From contig CM065313.1 in NCBI GenBank assembly GCA_033032175.1, positions 18,453,327 to 18,517,326 on the forward strand: a stretch of 64,000 nt of DNA, in the 5' to 3' direction. The translations under genes and the position numbers were made by a program. Below the pieces are notes generated by a model, which was not told the origin of the DNA, did not search any database, and worked only from the letters and a program-made list of their open reading frames with translations. Every line of letters starts with the position of its first letter. Position 1 is the stretch's first letter. Shown here in pieces: positions 45,790 through 55,868 of the stretch. Origin of the DNA: Saturnia japonica (taxonomy: Eukaryota; Arthropoda; Insecta; Lepidoptera; Saturniidae).

Positions 45790-46919
45790 AGGTGCGACCG
45801 CACTAGAGCGGCGCTATGTGACGCGTTGCTGCACGTCATTTTATGTATATTCTCGGGCCGCACCACTCTTGTGCGGCATAGCAAGCGGCGCGGCGCGTCC
45901 GTCAAGAGCGTGAATGTCGTATCTACTTATAAAATATAGTTGATAGCAAACAAGAAAATGTGACTGATCCTCATTTGATTACAGAGTATTAAAAATATAT
46001 ATACTATTCATACGCTTATTTCTATTGCAATTTCCGCCCATATATTGTCTTTCCTTACATGTTTCATGCAGTGTTCGTGTTGGAGATCGAACAGCTCTCG
46101 ATAAGTACTAACAGTGTTAGTTAATTTTTCTTCGTCAATTTCCATTTTTGTAAATAGGCGTGCTTCTCCGCCAAAAGCAGTATGCAGACTGACGCAACGC
46201 ACCGCGCCGCTTGCCGTGTCGCATCAGAGCGGCGCTGCACTCAGCGTCCCACTGTGTTAAAGAAGAATGCCCAATGTGCATAGATATTTTGGCAATAGGT
46301 GAACACGTCATGTAAAAATGTATGGGCATAATAATATAAAATTTTTCTATTCAAATGGCTAAGGAGGTGGTTTAGAAAAAAGTTGCGGTTTTTATGATAA
46401 ATTAGTTTTTATTTATTATAAAGTAAATACCTACCACTTTTTACGTTACAAAACTTAAATAAATTTATTACGATTATATTTTCATGTTTAGTTAATTTAT
46501 TATCTCCAAACACCAATTGGTGTGTTCCGACAGCTGTACTTGAAAGTTTTCACTAGGCTCTACATCGACACTTAAGATTAGGTGAGAATGTGGGTACAAC
46601 GCTAAACCGACATATGACGACAAAAAAAAAGAAAATGAAGACGTAATATCTGCCAATTGAATAGGAAAATTGTATATTATTATTTCGTTATATTTTTACA
46701 AATCTTCACCTTGGGCCAAAATGTCTATGGATAGTGGGAATTCTCCTTTAGCACTGTGTGTAGCGCCGCTGCGCGTCAAAATATTCTTTTGGAGGTAAAT
46801 ATGCCGCGACGCGAAGTGCAGCGCCGCTCTAGTGCGATATGCTCCATATAAAATGATACAAAGTATATTTTGACGCGCAGAGCCGCGATACACAGCGTCG
46901 CTCTGGTGCGGTCCTACCT
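45790..46919. mobile_element. PIF/Harbinger-type DNA transposon, internally deleted (unit A)
   Basis: Inverted ends AGGTGCGACCGCACTAGAGC and, at the right in reverse, AGGTAGGACCGCACCAGAGC continue imperfectly for about 40 bp. They are flanked by TAA at 45787-45789 and 46920-46922, a 3-bp TWA duplication typical of PIF/Harbinger. Further GCGGCGCT-type subterminal motifs recur inside. A MADF-like frame (46008-46202, minus) fits the second protein such transposons carry. No DDE transposase is seen. A second-family SINE piece lies within at 46500-46625. Confidence 0.65.
46008..46202 (-). pseudogene. MADF-domain fragment, Harbinger second protein
   Basis: 64 codons. From the second Met (residue 20) the sequence MEIDEEKLTNTVSTYRELFD, then H-x-KHVRKDNIWAEIAIEI, matches the first half of a MADF domain (hydrophobic helix, Y-x-E-L-F-D, W-x-x-I-A). 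MADF/Myb-like proteins help PIF/Harbinger transposase bind its ends and enter the nucleus (family knowledge). The domain is cut short at residue 64 by the internal deletion. In unit B the Q41 codon is TAA (53634-53636), so that copy is broken. Confidence 0.5.
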
Positions 46920-47289
46920 TAATCAACACAGAATACAGCTCTGCGAATGTACTTTACAGACATTAACGAGGCATCGAATTTATGAGTATCCCCGATTAAT
47001 AAGGCAGCACAAACCATCGGTCTAGTGAAATTCGAGTACCTATCATTATTTACCCTTTCATTTTGTTTTGTGATTTAACTACAAAAGTAGAGGATCCTAA
47101 TCCCGTTACAGGATAAGCAAAATTACAGTACCCTGTAATTTGTTTACCTAATTGTAAGGGAAAACTAACATAAATTATATTTTTGTAAGAATAATCGTGT
47201 TTTTTTTATACTGGTAGTTAAAGTCTTTTTGTTTTAAATTCAATACGTATTAAAGAAATTAAATTTAATCTTCACAGAGCTGTTTAAAA

Positions 47290-47530
47290 TATTTACGAGA
47301 TGATGATTGTGTGGTAAAATGTTCGAACACCACGTCTATCGAAGTGGGTTCGAATATCATAATGTGCTGGAGTTTTCGGTGAAGGCAAATATCGTGATGA
47401 TACCTACTATCGCACGATAGTAAGGCTTTTTCCAATGCCCGTCTGGTTAGCTACAACACTCAAGTTGAGTATCTGTGTAACCCCCTATCAAGTTGCGTGA
47501 ACTTGAGAGTCACTTACCTCTGAATTTAAC
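47290..47530 (+). mobile_element. SINE-like repeat, second family, copy 5 (unit A)
   Basis: GTGTGGTAAAATGTTCGAAC, then GTGGGTTCGAATATC (B-box-like), GTTTTCGGTGAAGGCAAATA, TCGTGATGATACCTACTATC, GTCTGGTTAGCTACAACACT. It shares order with 26650-26925. The unit B partner is at 54740-54985. Confidence 0.5.
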
Positions 47531-47552
47531 GTATATCTGTCTTCGACCAACA

Positions 47553-48067
47553 CCTATATACAATTAATAAAATTTAAGTGTCTGTTTGTAATATCAAAAT
47601 AACAGCTTTTTACTAAATGCATATGAAAGTATATACGATACCTATAACAAAACACCCATTTCAAATTTTTTTGTCTGTCTGTCTGTTTGTTCCGGGTAAT
47701 CTCCGAAACGGTTGGACCGATTTTGACGGGAATTTACCTGGTAGATAGCTGAATTTATAGGGAGTAACTTAGGCTACTTTTATTTTACAAAAATAATTAG
47801 GATTTCGCACAAATAAATAATGCTCATGACACTGGTCATGGTGAATTAATTCGGGCGCTTAAATGGCTTACGCTGAGTAAACCATAATACATATAGCAAA
47901 TTACTGTACCAATCAATTGTAGATATTAAAAAGACCTACAAAAAAGTCTGAGAGAGTATACGTCTATCTTTTAAGAAACACCCACAAGAAGCATTTTATT
48001 TTTAAAATAGCCGGGAGCGGGGGAGCAAGATTCACGCGGCATTCTGTAGTCCAGTGAGCGAAGCTAG
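47553..48067 (+). mobile_element. Non-autonomous Helitron, family H (unit A)
   Basis: 5' CTATATACAATTAATAAAAT (TC decayed), GTGTCTGTTTGTAATATC, ACTAAATGCATATGAAAG, GGTTGGACCGATTTTGAC, 3' GAGCGAAGCTAG|T. The unit B partner at 55003-55521 keeps the 5' TC but has CTAA at its 3' end, so each copy has lost a different terminus. Confidence 0.7.
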
Positions 48068-48897
48068 TACTAAATAATATCAGTAATCAGGTATGACCGT
48101 GTTCAGAGCCAAGTTTGTAGAACGGTTTATGCATAAATTTATTATGTCAATTTTGAATATAATGAACAAGATAAAAAGATGTTGGTTTATTTTCAAAGAA
48201 AAATGATAACTACATATTTTCTGAATGTTTAAAGTAAACAACATCGTCTACTTTTGAAATAACTTCAGACATCATTGAGTACAAGAGATCTAGTTCTAAG
48301 TAAAGTTTTGAAAATAAATAAAATGTTTGTTTTTCTGTCTCTTATTTTACAGAAACCTTATTTTTATATCGCTAGAAATCTTGAAATATTATGACAGGTT
48401 CGTAAAACAAAAACTCTTTGCTTTGTACAAATTGCGTTCACGTGGCTGTATAGCCATAAATGCGCTTGCCTTTCGACACAGATGATAAGTAGAAAATTGG
48501 CGGCAAAGCTGAAAATTCTTCTTGATTTGTTATTTACATACTTATTAAATATAAATTTAGTAATTGCCCCAATATGTGTAATGTCACTTTTAATATTAAT
48601 TAAATTAAATGTATAATATAAAAAGTTTGTTTTATTTCCATGCATGTTTGCCTGTCTCGTATTAGTGAAGTCCACGGCCTTTGCAATAATGTACTATTAT
48701 TTACTTATTTTATAGGTAACCGGATAACAATGAATTACTGTAAAAACGCTGGACTAAGTCATTTAATAATAACGCTTTCCCGGTTTAACTTGCTGGACGT
48801 AATTTTTTATCCAAGACGTACCCGAATTCTATGCTAAATTTCATCGAAATCCCTTTAACAATTTTAGAGATATTGATGGGAAAACATTTAAACAAAC

Positions 48898-48928
48898 CTC
48901 AGAATACAGGTTTGTTCTGTATTCTGAG
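48898..48928. repeat. Perfect hairpin in unit B
   Basis: Identical to the 42708-42738 hairpin: 12-bp arms and a 7-base loop. Confidence 0.85.
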
Positions 48929-49440
48929 AAACAAACATACTTTCACATTTATGATATATTAGCAACTCACCCCAGCTTCGCACGGGTAGTAGATCATAAA
49001 TACCTACAATTAAGAGGATTAAAACTCTATTGATTTATGCGGCGATGAAAACCGTATCAAAATCTGTTCGGTAGTTGTTAAGTTTATCGCGTTCAGACAG
49101 AGAAACAGTCGCGGCGGGGATTTTATTTTATACTAACTGGGTCCTACGGTTTCACCCGTGTTAAAAGCACATTTTTAGGCAATTAGTTATACTTTGTGTA
49201 AAACCATCGACATTTTTATGAGGAATAAATAAATTTTTCAAATTATAATATAGCTATGTTACTCGCTGATGCTGTAGCTTTATATTGGTGGAAGAATTTT
49301 TTAAATCGGTCCACTAGTTTTTGAGTTAATAAACTATTATATGTCCTTGTTCACGACTCAATCTAATTCTATGCTAAGTGTCATTAAAATTCTTCCAGCT
49401 TTTCGAGCGTGATTGATGGATAAACATTCAAACGATTGTA

Positions 49441-49470
49441 CAAGGTGTCCAGAAAGGGTATCGGGTATTT
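49441..49470 (+). repeat. Mariner terminal inverted repeat, downstream end
   Basis: 30 bp, perfectly complementary to 50714-50743. It lies 77 bp beyond the transposase stop. Confidence 0.96.
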
Positions 49471-49547
49471 GTAAGTTCAATGAAACAAAAATTATTTGTA
49501 TGCAATAAAAAAGTTTATTGTTTATTATTAGCATATGAATTGGAGAA

Positions 49548-50627
49548 TTATTTGGAAAAGATGATGTTATCCAAATGATGACCGTTACGTTGCTGGCACT
49601 CTTTTAAATGGAAACGAAGATTGGCGATAACACGTTGACACATAGCTATCGATATTGCTGCCATTTCTGACCTGATGTTTTGCTTTAACTGGGTTAGATT
49701 CGTCGGATTGTTTTGATAAACCTTACGTTTAAGGTATCCCCATGCAAAATAGTCAAGCGGGCTAAGGTCGGGGCTTCTGGGAGGCCAGTTGATGTTACCC
49801 CTTCGCGAAATGACTTTATTAGGGAATAATTCGTTAACAACTTCCATTGAGTTATTTGAGGTATGGCAAGTGGCCCCATCTTGCTGGAACCACGTTCTTG
49901 AGTTGAAACCTGCAAACTCCTGCAACTCTGGGACCAAAAAATTTCGCAACATATCGCAATAACGGTCACTATTCACATTAATTGCTCGGTCTCGTTGATC
50001 TTCATGAAAATAAGGACCAATTATGCCTTTAGCAGACATAGCGGCCCAAACAACGACCTTTGGGCTATGCAGGGATCGTTCATGCTTTCGTCTTGGATTC
50101 TCCACTGCCCAGTACCGACAATTCTGCATAATAACATGACCATTCAGGTGAAAATTTGCTTCGTCACTGAACAGTATGTTGTTAAAGTTGTTAAATCGTT
50201 GCAGCATTTCGTTTGCAAAATTCAGTCGATTAGCATAGTCCGTATCCTTCAATTCTTGAATCAACTGAATTTTATAGGCTTTTAGATGTAAGTCTTTCTT
50301 TAAAATCGAATGTAAAGACGATTTTTTAATGTTCAACGCTTGGCTTCGCTTTCGGATGGATAAAGACGGATTTTGACGAACCGACGCCTCAACTTCTTCA
50401 GTTGTTTCTTCATCGCGAACTGAACGAGGACGACCAGAGTTTTGAATTTTAACTGTCGCACCTATATTATCGAACATCCTGATCCATTTCCTAATGCTAT
50501 CGTCACTTGGCGCGTGGCGTGTACGATATTCCGCACGATAGAGACGTTGAGCAGTCACTATTGAATCACCATTACGATAATACGCTCGTACGCAAAATGC
50601 GCGATGCGTCCCCGAGTACTGTTCCAT
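49548..50627 (-). CDS. Mariner-type transposase, intact
   Basis: 359 codons, normal length for the family. It cuts and pastes the element by binding the inverted repeats in the nucleus. The N-terminal half has two helix-turn-helix regions: residues 5-60 (CVRAYYRNGDS, DSIRKWIRMF), resembling the DUF4817-type domain, and about 75-120. They are joined by a GRPR linker (residues 66-69, NSGRPRSV). The catalytic core shows D155 (LFSDEANFH), D250 (WFQQDGATCH) and D292 (SPDLSPLDYFAWG). D250 and D292 have 41 residues between them, the DD41D spacing known from rosa-type mariners. The ATG at 50625-50627 lies 87 bp inside the right inverted repeat, and no in-frame alternative start is better. No frameshift or stop. 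Confidence 0.95.
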   Translation of the reverse strand: MEQYSGTHRAFCVRAYYRNGDSIVTAQRLYRAEYRTRHAPSDDSIRKWIRMFDNIGATVKIQNSGRPRSVRDEETTEEVEASVRQNPSLSIRKRSQALNIKKSSLHSILKKDLHLKAYKIQLIQELKDTDYANRLNFANEMLQRFNNFNNILFSDEANFHLNGHVIMQNCRYWAVENPRRKHERSLHSPKVVVWAAMSAKGIIGPYFHEDQRDRAINVNSDRYCDMLRNFLVPELQEFAGFNSRTWFQQDGATCHTSNNSMEVVNELFPNKVISRRGNINWPPRSPDLSPLDYFAWGYLKRKVYQNNPTNLTQLKQNIRSEMAAISIAMCQRVIANLRFHLKECQQRNGHHLDNIIFSK

Positions 50628-50713
50628 CGTGACTAAAACTGCACAAAATGGCGGACGCCACGAACCCCTCCCCGCACCCTTTAGACGCCCCGTTTCGAAT
50701 ATGGCGCGAAAAT

Positions 50714-50743
50714 AAATACCCGATACCCTTTCTGGACACCTTG
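50714..50743 (-). repeat. Mariner terminal inverted repeat, promoter-side end
   Basis: 30 bp, perfect match to the other end in reverse. The transposase start is 87 bp away. The element's promoter should lie between, but I see no clear core motif. Confidence 0.96.
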
Positions 50744-52689
50744 TATATAAATATAGTATATATTAGATTTGATTGGATTAATAATATAACAACAAAAAAT
50801 TAAACTGTTTATTTTAAATAGTATGTATAAGTTAATACTCAGAAATATAAAGACAGAATAAAAGCCGTTAATACTGTAATATATATATATTATATTGCAA
50901 TCAAATTTTCCCCTACATGACACTACTCATCGCTTTCCTCATTGCGTAACATATGCGGATAACTGATACTCCAGTCGGCAGAAAGCTGGAGGGTTAACCA
51001 GTTAGCGTTTGTGTTAAGAACTTGGTATTTGTCAACGTCTTGCGTCAAATAGCAGCCATTAACATCCGTGAAGTGAGACACACTCTGTGACGATTCATGT
51101 GGGCGGACAGACGGATATTAAGAATGGTGAGCAGACAAAAACTAATTATGATTTGACGTTATGACTTTTTTATTAATGTTACCTAACAAAAATGTTTAAT
51201 TAAAAGATGCTATATTGCTTTTCAAAGTTCACAGGTTTATTAAAAATTTAAAAAGAAAAATCTGACTTTTTAATGCTGGTTGGTAGGATGTGAAAATTTT
51301 GTCAGACTAGATCACGATTCACCGAGATTTGGTTTCGTTTCGGCCCTGGGTATGAAGACGTGATACTGTTTACTTAAGACTACTGTGGCTGCTCGCCTAC
51401 GTAACGCAATTACAAGCGTTTCCTTCCCCCGCTACACAGCCCGCCTCCGTTATCGTCAGTAATACCTCGTGCCCTCCACGTCTGTCTCACGTAGAAAGGG
51501 TCGAGCACGAAATTGTCGGATCTTGGTCACCATAAACCATGTGCAACCACCACGTACACAGTGATAAACCCGTTACATTAACTCTTTTCTATAATGTTGT
51601 ATATCGAGATTAGCCAGCTGCCGATAGGTTTGCAGACTACCATAAGAGAGGTGACAGGCTGTGGATTTTCGATTTCTTGGTGGTCGTTGTTGATTTTGAT
51701 TTTACCAATCGTTCACTTCAGGCTCCTTTAAACTAATTCTTTAACGTAAATTCAGCAAACAAAGAACCCGAACTGTACTCATAGGGTTTTGGGTCCAGTA
51801 ATTTCGAATCCGATTCAAACAAAACGCAGTCTTCAGTGTATGGGGGCAACTGGAGGAGATGCAGAACTATTCAGGCGTCTTGCTCGCGGATCGTTATAAA
51901 ATGTTGCCTTACTGAGAAACACCTGTGTCATTTGACACATAATGTGCCTAACTTCTTGTCATTCCATTGTGATCCTACTGAAATGATTACGTATTTAAAC
52001 AGAATTATCTGTTTGTAATCTAATTTATCTTTGGCCTGCCCTCACTGTTAAATGAGATAAATAGGTTTCGATTGGTAATTAATGAACTTTATTTGTCAGC
52101 TTTTCGAATGATATTTCTTTAACATAATAAAATACTTGAATGATATATCGGAGTAAAGGCGCCATCTATGATCACAATAATACAACTACTGTTGTTGTGT
52201 AAAAATGTGTTTGTAAAAGTGCCATCTACGATCACTATAACACAACTTCCGCATAATGATATCGTCGTAGTTAAAACATGTTCCCGCTTAATTAATGACA
52301 TTAATGAAGTCAATACATGTTCGGTTGGTTCGGAAACACTCGACTATTGTCGGAGAAATCCACATAAATACGACCGCCAGCTGAGGCGAAAAAAACACAT
52401 TCACTCTCGAGTCGGTGAAAGGCGGCATTTTATGTGATATAGTTGGATTATTGTGTACAAGTGAAGTGAATTATAAATATGTAATAACTGGGAGCGAGCA
52501 TTTTGGGATATCACAAAAACTCTCTGATAAGTTTTAAAAAGGGGCCCTTTTGTTAGAGTTATGTTTGAAGCAGAGAATAACTGACTTTAATACTTTCAGA
52601 ACTAGATAAAAAAAGTAATGGTACTCTTATTTTTTCAGAATAATTTTTGTTTTTTTGACGAGCACGATCGCTTTATCTGGAACTTCTTT

Positions 52690-52743
52690 CATACTTTGCC
52701 TAAATAGCATTTTGAATTATATAGAATGCCTAGGCAAAGTATG
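52690..52743. repeat. Hairpin CATACTTTGCCTA in unit B
   Basis: Same perfect 13-bp arms as 45120-45173. The one visible difference is in the loop. Confidence 0.75.
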
Positions 52744-52975
52744 TAATAATTCTATTTGTTTCATACATTGCCGGATACTCTTAGGCATTTTATAGCATAC
52801 CAGCATTTCATACATTATAACATATACACCGTCAACCGAATAAAATTGAAATATGAAATCTAACAATATTCTAACGATTCTAATAAATGGACCATCACTT
52901 GTATTTAAAATCAATCAAAGAATAATAAATCGTAAAATTATTGTATTATAAATAATATCTCAGCGACCGAGATAA

Positions 52976-53239
52976 GGTCCTCGTTAGCCTAGTGGTCGTA
53001 AGCGCGACTGCTATGAGCGAGGTTTTGAGTTCGAATCCCTGGTCGAGCAAAGTGTTAATGGGTTTTTCCTATGAAATTCTCAGTAGCAGCTCGGAGTTTG
53101 GTTTCGTGCTCGATTAATGGAATTAGGCTCGCCCCCTATTACATGGGACCTAAAAACATACTCGGCGAACTGTGGGTGTACATTAGTACACCTCTGCCTA
53201 ACCCTTCGAGGAATACAGGCGTGATGGTATGTTTAGGTC
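52976..53239 (+). mobile_element. tRNA-derived SINE, copy 6, both Pol III boxes intact
   Basis: A box TAGCCTAGTGG at 52985-52995 and B box GTTCGAATC at 53029-53037, 33 bp apart, both perfect to consensus with tRNA-like spacing. The body and GGCGTGATGGTATGT tail match the family. It is the only copy here that looks transcribable by Pol III. Confidence 0.88.
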
Positions 53240-53343
53240 TAGGTATTAAAAAAAACCGTTATAGGTAAATACCTAAGTAGTTTTTAAGTCATGTTCATTT
53301 TAATTATAAGCGGCGTTTTACTAAATCTGGTTTCGTATAATAA

Positions 53344-54369
53344 AGGTGCGACCGCACTATAGCGGCGCTATGTGACGCGTTGCTGCACGTCATTTTATGT
53401 ATATTCTCGGGCCGCACCACTCTTGTGCGGCATAGCAAGCGGCGCGGCGCTTCCGTCAAGAGCGTGAATGTCGTATCTACTTATAAAATATAGTTGATAG
53501 CAAACAAGAAAATGTGACTGATCCTCATTTGATTACAGAGTATTAAAAATATATACACTATTTATACGCCTATTTCTATTGCGATTTCCGCCCATATATT
53601 GTCTTTCCTTACCTGTTTCATGCAGTGTTCGTGTTAGAGATCGAACAGCTCTCGATAAGTACTAACAGTGTTAGTTAATTTTTCTTCATCAATTTCCATT
53701 TTTGTAAATAGGCGTGCTTCTCCGCCAAAATCAGTATGTAGACTGACGCAACGCACCACGCCGCTTGTCCCACAGTGTTAAAGAAGAATGCTCTCTGTTC
53801 ATAGATATTTCGGTAATAGGTGAACACGTTATGTAAAAATGTATGGGCATAATAATATAAAATTTTTCTATTCAAATGGCTAAGGAGTTGGTTTAGAAAA
53901 AAGTTGCGGTTTTTATGATAAATTAGTTTTTATTTATTATAAAGTAAATACATACCACTTTTTACATTACAGAACTTAAACTTAAACACCAATTGGTGAG
54001 TTCCGGCAGCTGAACTTGAAAGTTTTCACTAGGCTCAACATCGACACTTAAGATTAGGTGAGATTGTGGCTACAAGAAAAGAAAATTAAGACGTAATATC
54101 TGCCAATTGAATAGGAAAATTGTATATTATTATTTCGTTATATTTTTACAAATCTTCACCTTGGGCCAAAATGTCTATGGATAGTGGGAATTCTCCTTTA
54201 GCACTGTGTGTAGCGCCGCTGCGTGTCAAAATATTCTTTTGGAGGTAAATATGCCGCGACGCGAAGTGCAGCGCCGCTCTAGTGCGATATGCCCCATATA
54301 AAATGATACAAAGTATATTTTGACGCGCAGAGCCGCGATGCACAGCGTCGCTCTGGTGCGGTCCTACCT
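53344..54369. mobile_element. PIF/Harbinger-type element (unit B), further deleted
   Basis: Same ends and TAA duplications (53341-53343 and 54370-54372) as the unit A copy. Internal losses include the GC-rich block present at about 46218-46250 in A. The MADF frame is stopped at 53634-53636. Confidence 0.65.
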
Positions 54370-54739
54370 TAATCAACACAGAATACAGCTCTGCGAATGT
54401 ACTTTACAGACATTAACGAGGCATCGAATTTATGAGTATCCCCGATTAATAAGGCAGCACAAACCATCGGTCTAGTGAAATTCGAGTACCTATCATTATT
54501 TACCCTTTCATTTTGTTTTGTGATTTAACTACAAAAGTAGAGGATCCTAATCCCGTTACAGGATAAGCAAAATTACAGTACCCTGTAATTTGTTTACCTA
54601 ATTGTAAGGGAAAACTAACATAAATTATATTTTTGTAAGAATAATCGTGTTTTTTTTATACTGGTAGTTAAAGTCTTTTTGTTTTCAATTCAATACGTAT
54701 TATAGAAATTAAATTTAATCTTCACAGAGCTGTTTAAAA

Positions 54740-54985
54740 TATTTACGAGATGATGATTGTGTGGTAAAATGTTCGAACACTACGTCTATCGAAGTGGGTT
54801 CGAATATCATAATGTGCTGGTGTTTTCGGTGAAGGCAAATATCGTGATGATACCTACTATCACACGATGGTAAGGCTTTTTCCAATGCCCGTCTGGTTAG
54901 CTACAACAATCAAGTTGAGTATCTGTGTAATCCCCTATCAAGTTGAGTGAACTTGAGAGTCACTTACCTCTGAGTTTAACGTATA
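54740..54985 (+). mobile_element. SINE-like repeat, second family, copy 6 (unit B)
   Basis: Partner of 47290-47530 with a few substitutions (for example CACACGATGG for CGCACGATAG). Confidence 0.5.
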
Positions 54986-55002
54986 TCTGTCTTCGACCAA
55001 CA

Positions 55003-55521
55003 TCTATTAACAATTAATAAAATTGAAGTGTCTGTTTGTAATATCAAAATAACAGCTTTTTACTAAATGCATATGAAAGTATATACGATACCTATAACAA
55101 AACACCCATTTCAAATTTTTTTGTCTGTCTGTCTGTTTGTTCCGGGTAATCTCCGAAACGGTTGGACCGATTTTGACGGGAATTTACCTGGTAGATAGCT
55201 GAATTTATAGGGAGTAACTTAGGCTACTTTTATTTTACAAAAAGAATTAGGATTCCGCACAAATAAAAAATGCTCATGACACTGGTCATGGTGAATTAAT
55301 TCGGGCGCTTAAATGGCTTACGCTGAGTAAACCATAATACATATAGCAAATTAATGTACCAATCAATTGTAGATATTAAAAAGACCTACAAAAAAGTCTG
55401 AGAGAGTATACGTCTATCTTTTAAGAAACACCCACAAGAAGCATTTTATTTTTAATTAAAATAGCCGGGAGCGGGGGAGCGAGATTCACGCGGCATTCTG
55501 TAGTCCAGTGAGCGAAGCTAA
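55003..55521 (+). mobile_element. Non-autonomous Helitron, family H (unit B)
   Basis: 5' A|TCTATTAACAATTAATAAAA is preserved. The 3' end reads GAAGCTAAGT where A reads GAAGCTAGT. It otherwise matches 47553-48067. Confidence 0.7.
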
Positions 55522-55868
55522 GTACTAAATAATATCAGTAATCAGGTATGACCGTGTTCAGAGCCAAGTTTGTAGAACGGTTTATGCATAAATTTATTAT
55601 GTCAATTTTGAATATAATGAACAAGATAAAAAGATGTTGGTTTATTTTCAAAGAAAAATGATAACTACATATTTTCTGAATGTTTAAAGTAAACAACATC
55701 GTCTACTTTTGAAATAACTTCAGACATCATTGAGTACAAGAGATCTAGTTCTAAGTAAAGTTTTGAAAATAAATAAAATGTTTGTTTTTCTGTCTCTTAT
55801 TTTACAGAAACCTTATTTTTATATCGCTAGAAATCTTGAAATATTATGACAGGTTCGTAAAACAAAAA

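Larger units (their letters stand above)
42224..48413 (+). repeat. Tandem duplication unit A (6190 bp)
   Basis: Aligns end to end with 48414-55868. The start CTCTTTGCTTTGTACAAATT recurs at 48414, immediately after the unit's own end (TCGTAAAACAAAAA), so the copies are joined head to tail with no spacer. By eye the copies differ by scattered substitutions and small indels. Contents in order: hairpin, empty mariner site, SINE, Harbinger derivative, SINE-like repeat, Helitron. No host gene seen. Confidence 0.93.
49441..50743 (-). mobile_element. Complete mariner-type transposon
   Basis: 1303 bp. Terminal inverted repeats at 49441-49470 and 50714-50743 are 30 bp and perfectly complementary (outer end CAAGGTGTCCAGAAAGGG). 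TA flanks both ends (49439-49440, 50744-50745), the Tc1/mariner target duplication. It contains one uninterrupted transposase gene on the minus strand. Perfect ends, an open gene and an empty site in the sister unit indicate a recent insertion. Whether it still moves cannot be judged from sequence. Confidence 0.96.
48414..55868 (+). repeat. Tandem duplication unit B (7455 bp, with mariner)
   Basis: Copy of unit A plus the 1305 bp added by the mariner and its TA duplication; without these it is 6150 bp. It ends TCGTAAAACAAAAA at 55868, and then unrelated sequence starts. Notable differences from A are a shortened Harbinger derivative (1026 against 1130 bp) and a premature stop in the MADF frame. 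Confidence 0.93.

Noticed and set aside
49541..50700. Tc1-type (DD34E) classification of the transposase
   Set aside because: The third catalytic residue is Asp (LDYFAW) rather than Glu, and the spacing is 41, not 34.
50713..50763. Mariner inverted repeats longer than 30 bp
   Set aside because: Beyond 30 bases the two inner sequences diverge (GTAAGTTC against ATTTTCGC), so 30 bp is the full perfect repeat.
52976..53060. Functional tRNA gene
   Set aside because: The Pol III boxes are good, but the sequence continues into the shared SINE body, and other copies show the same head. It is a SINE, not a tRNA gene.
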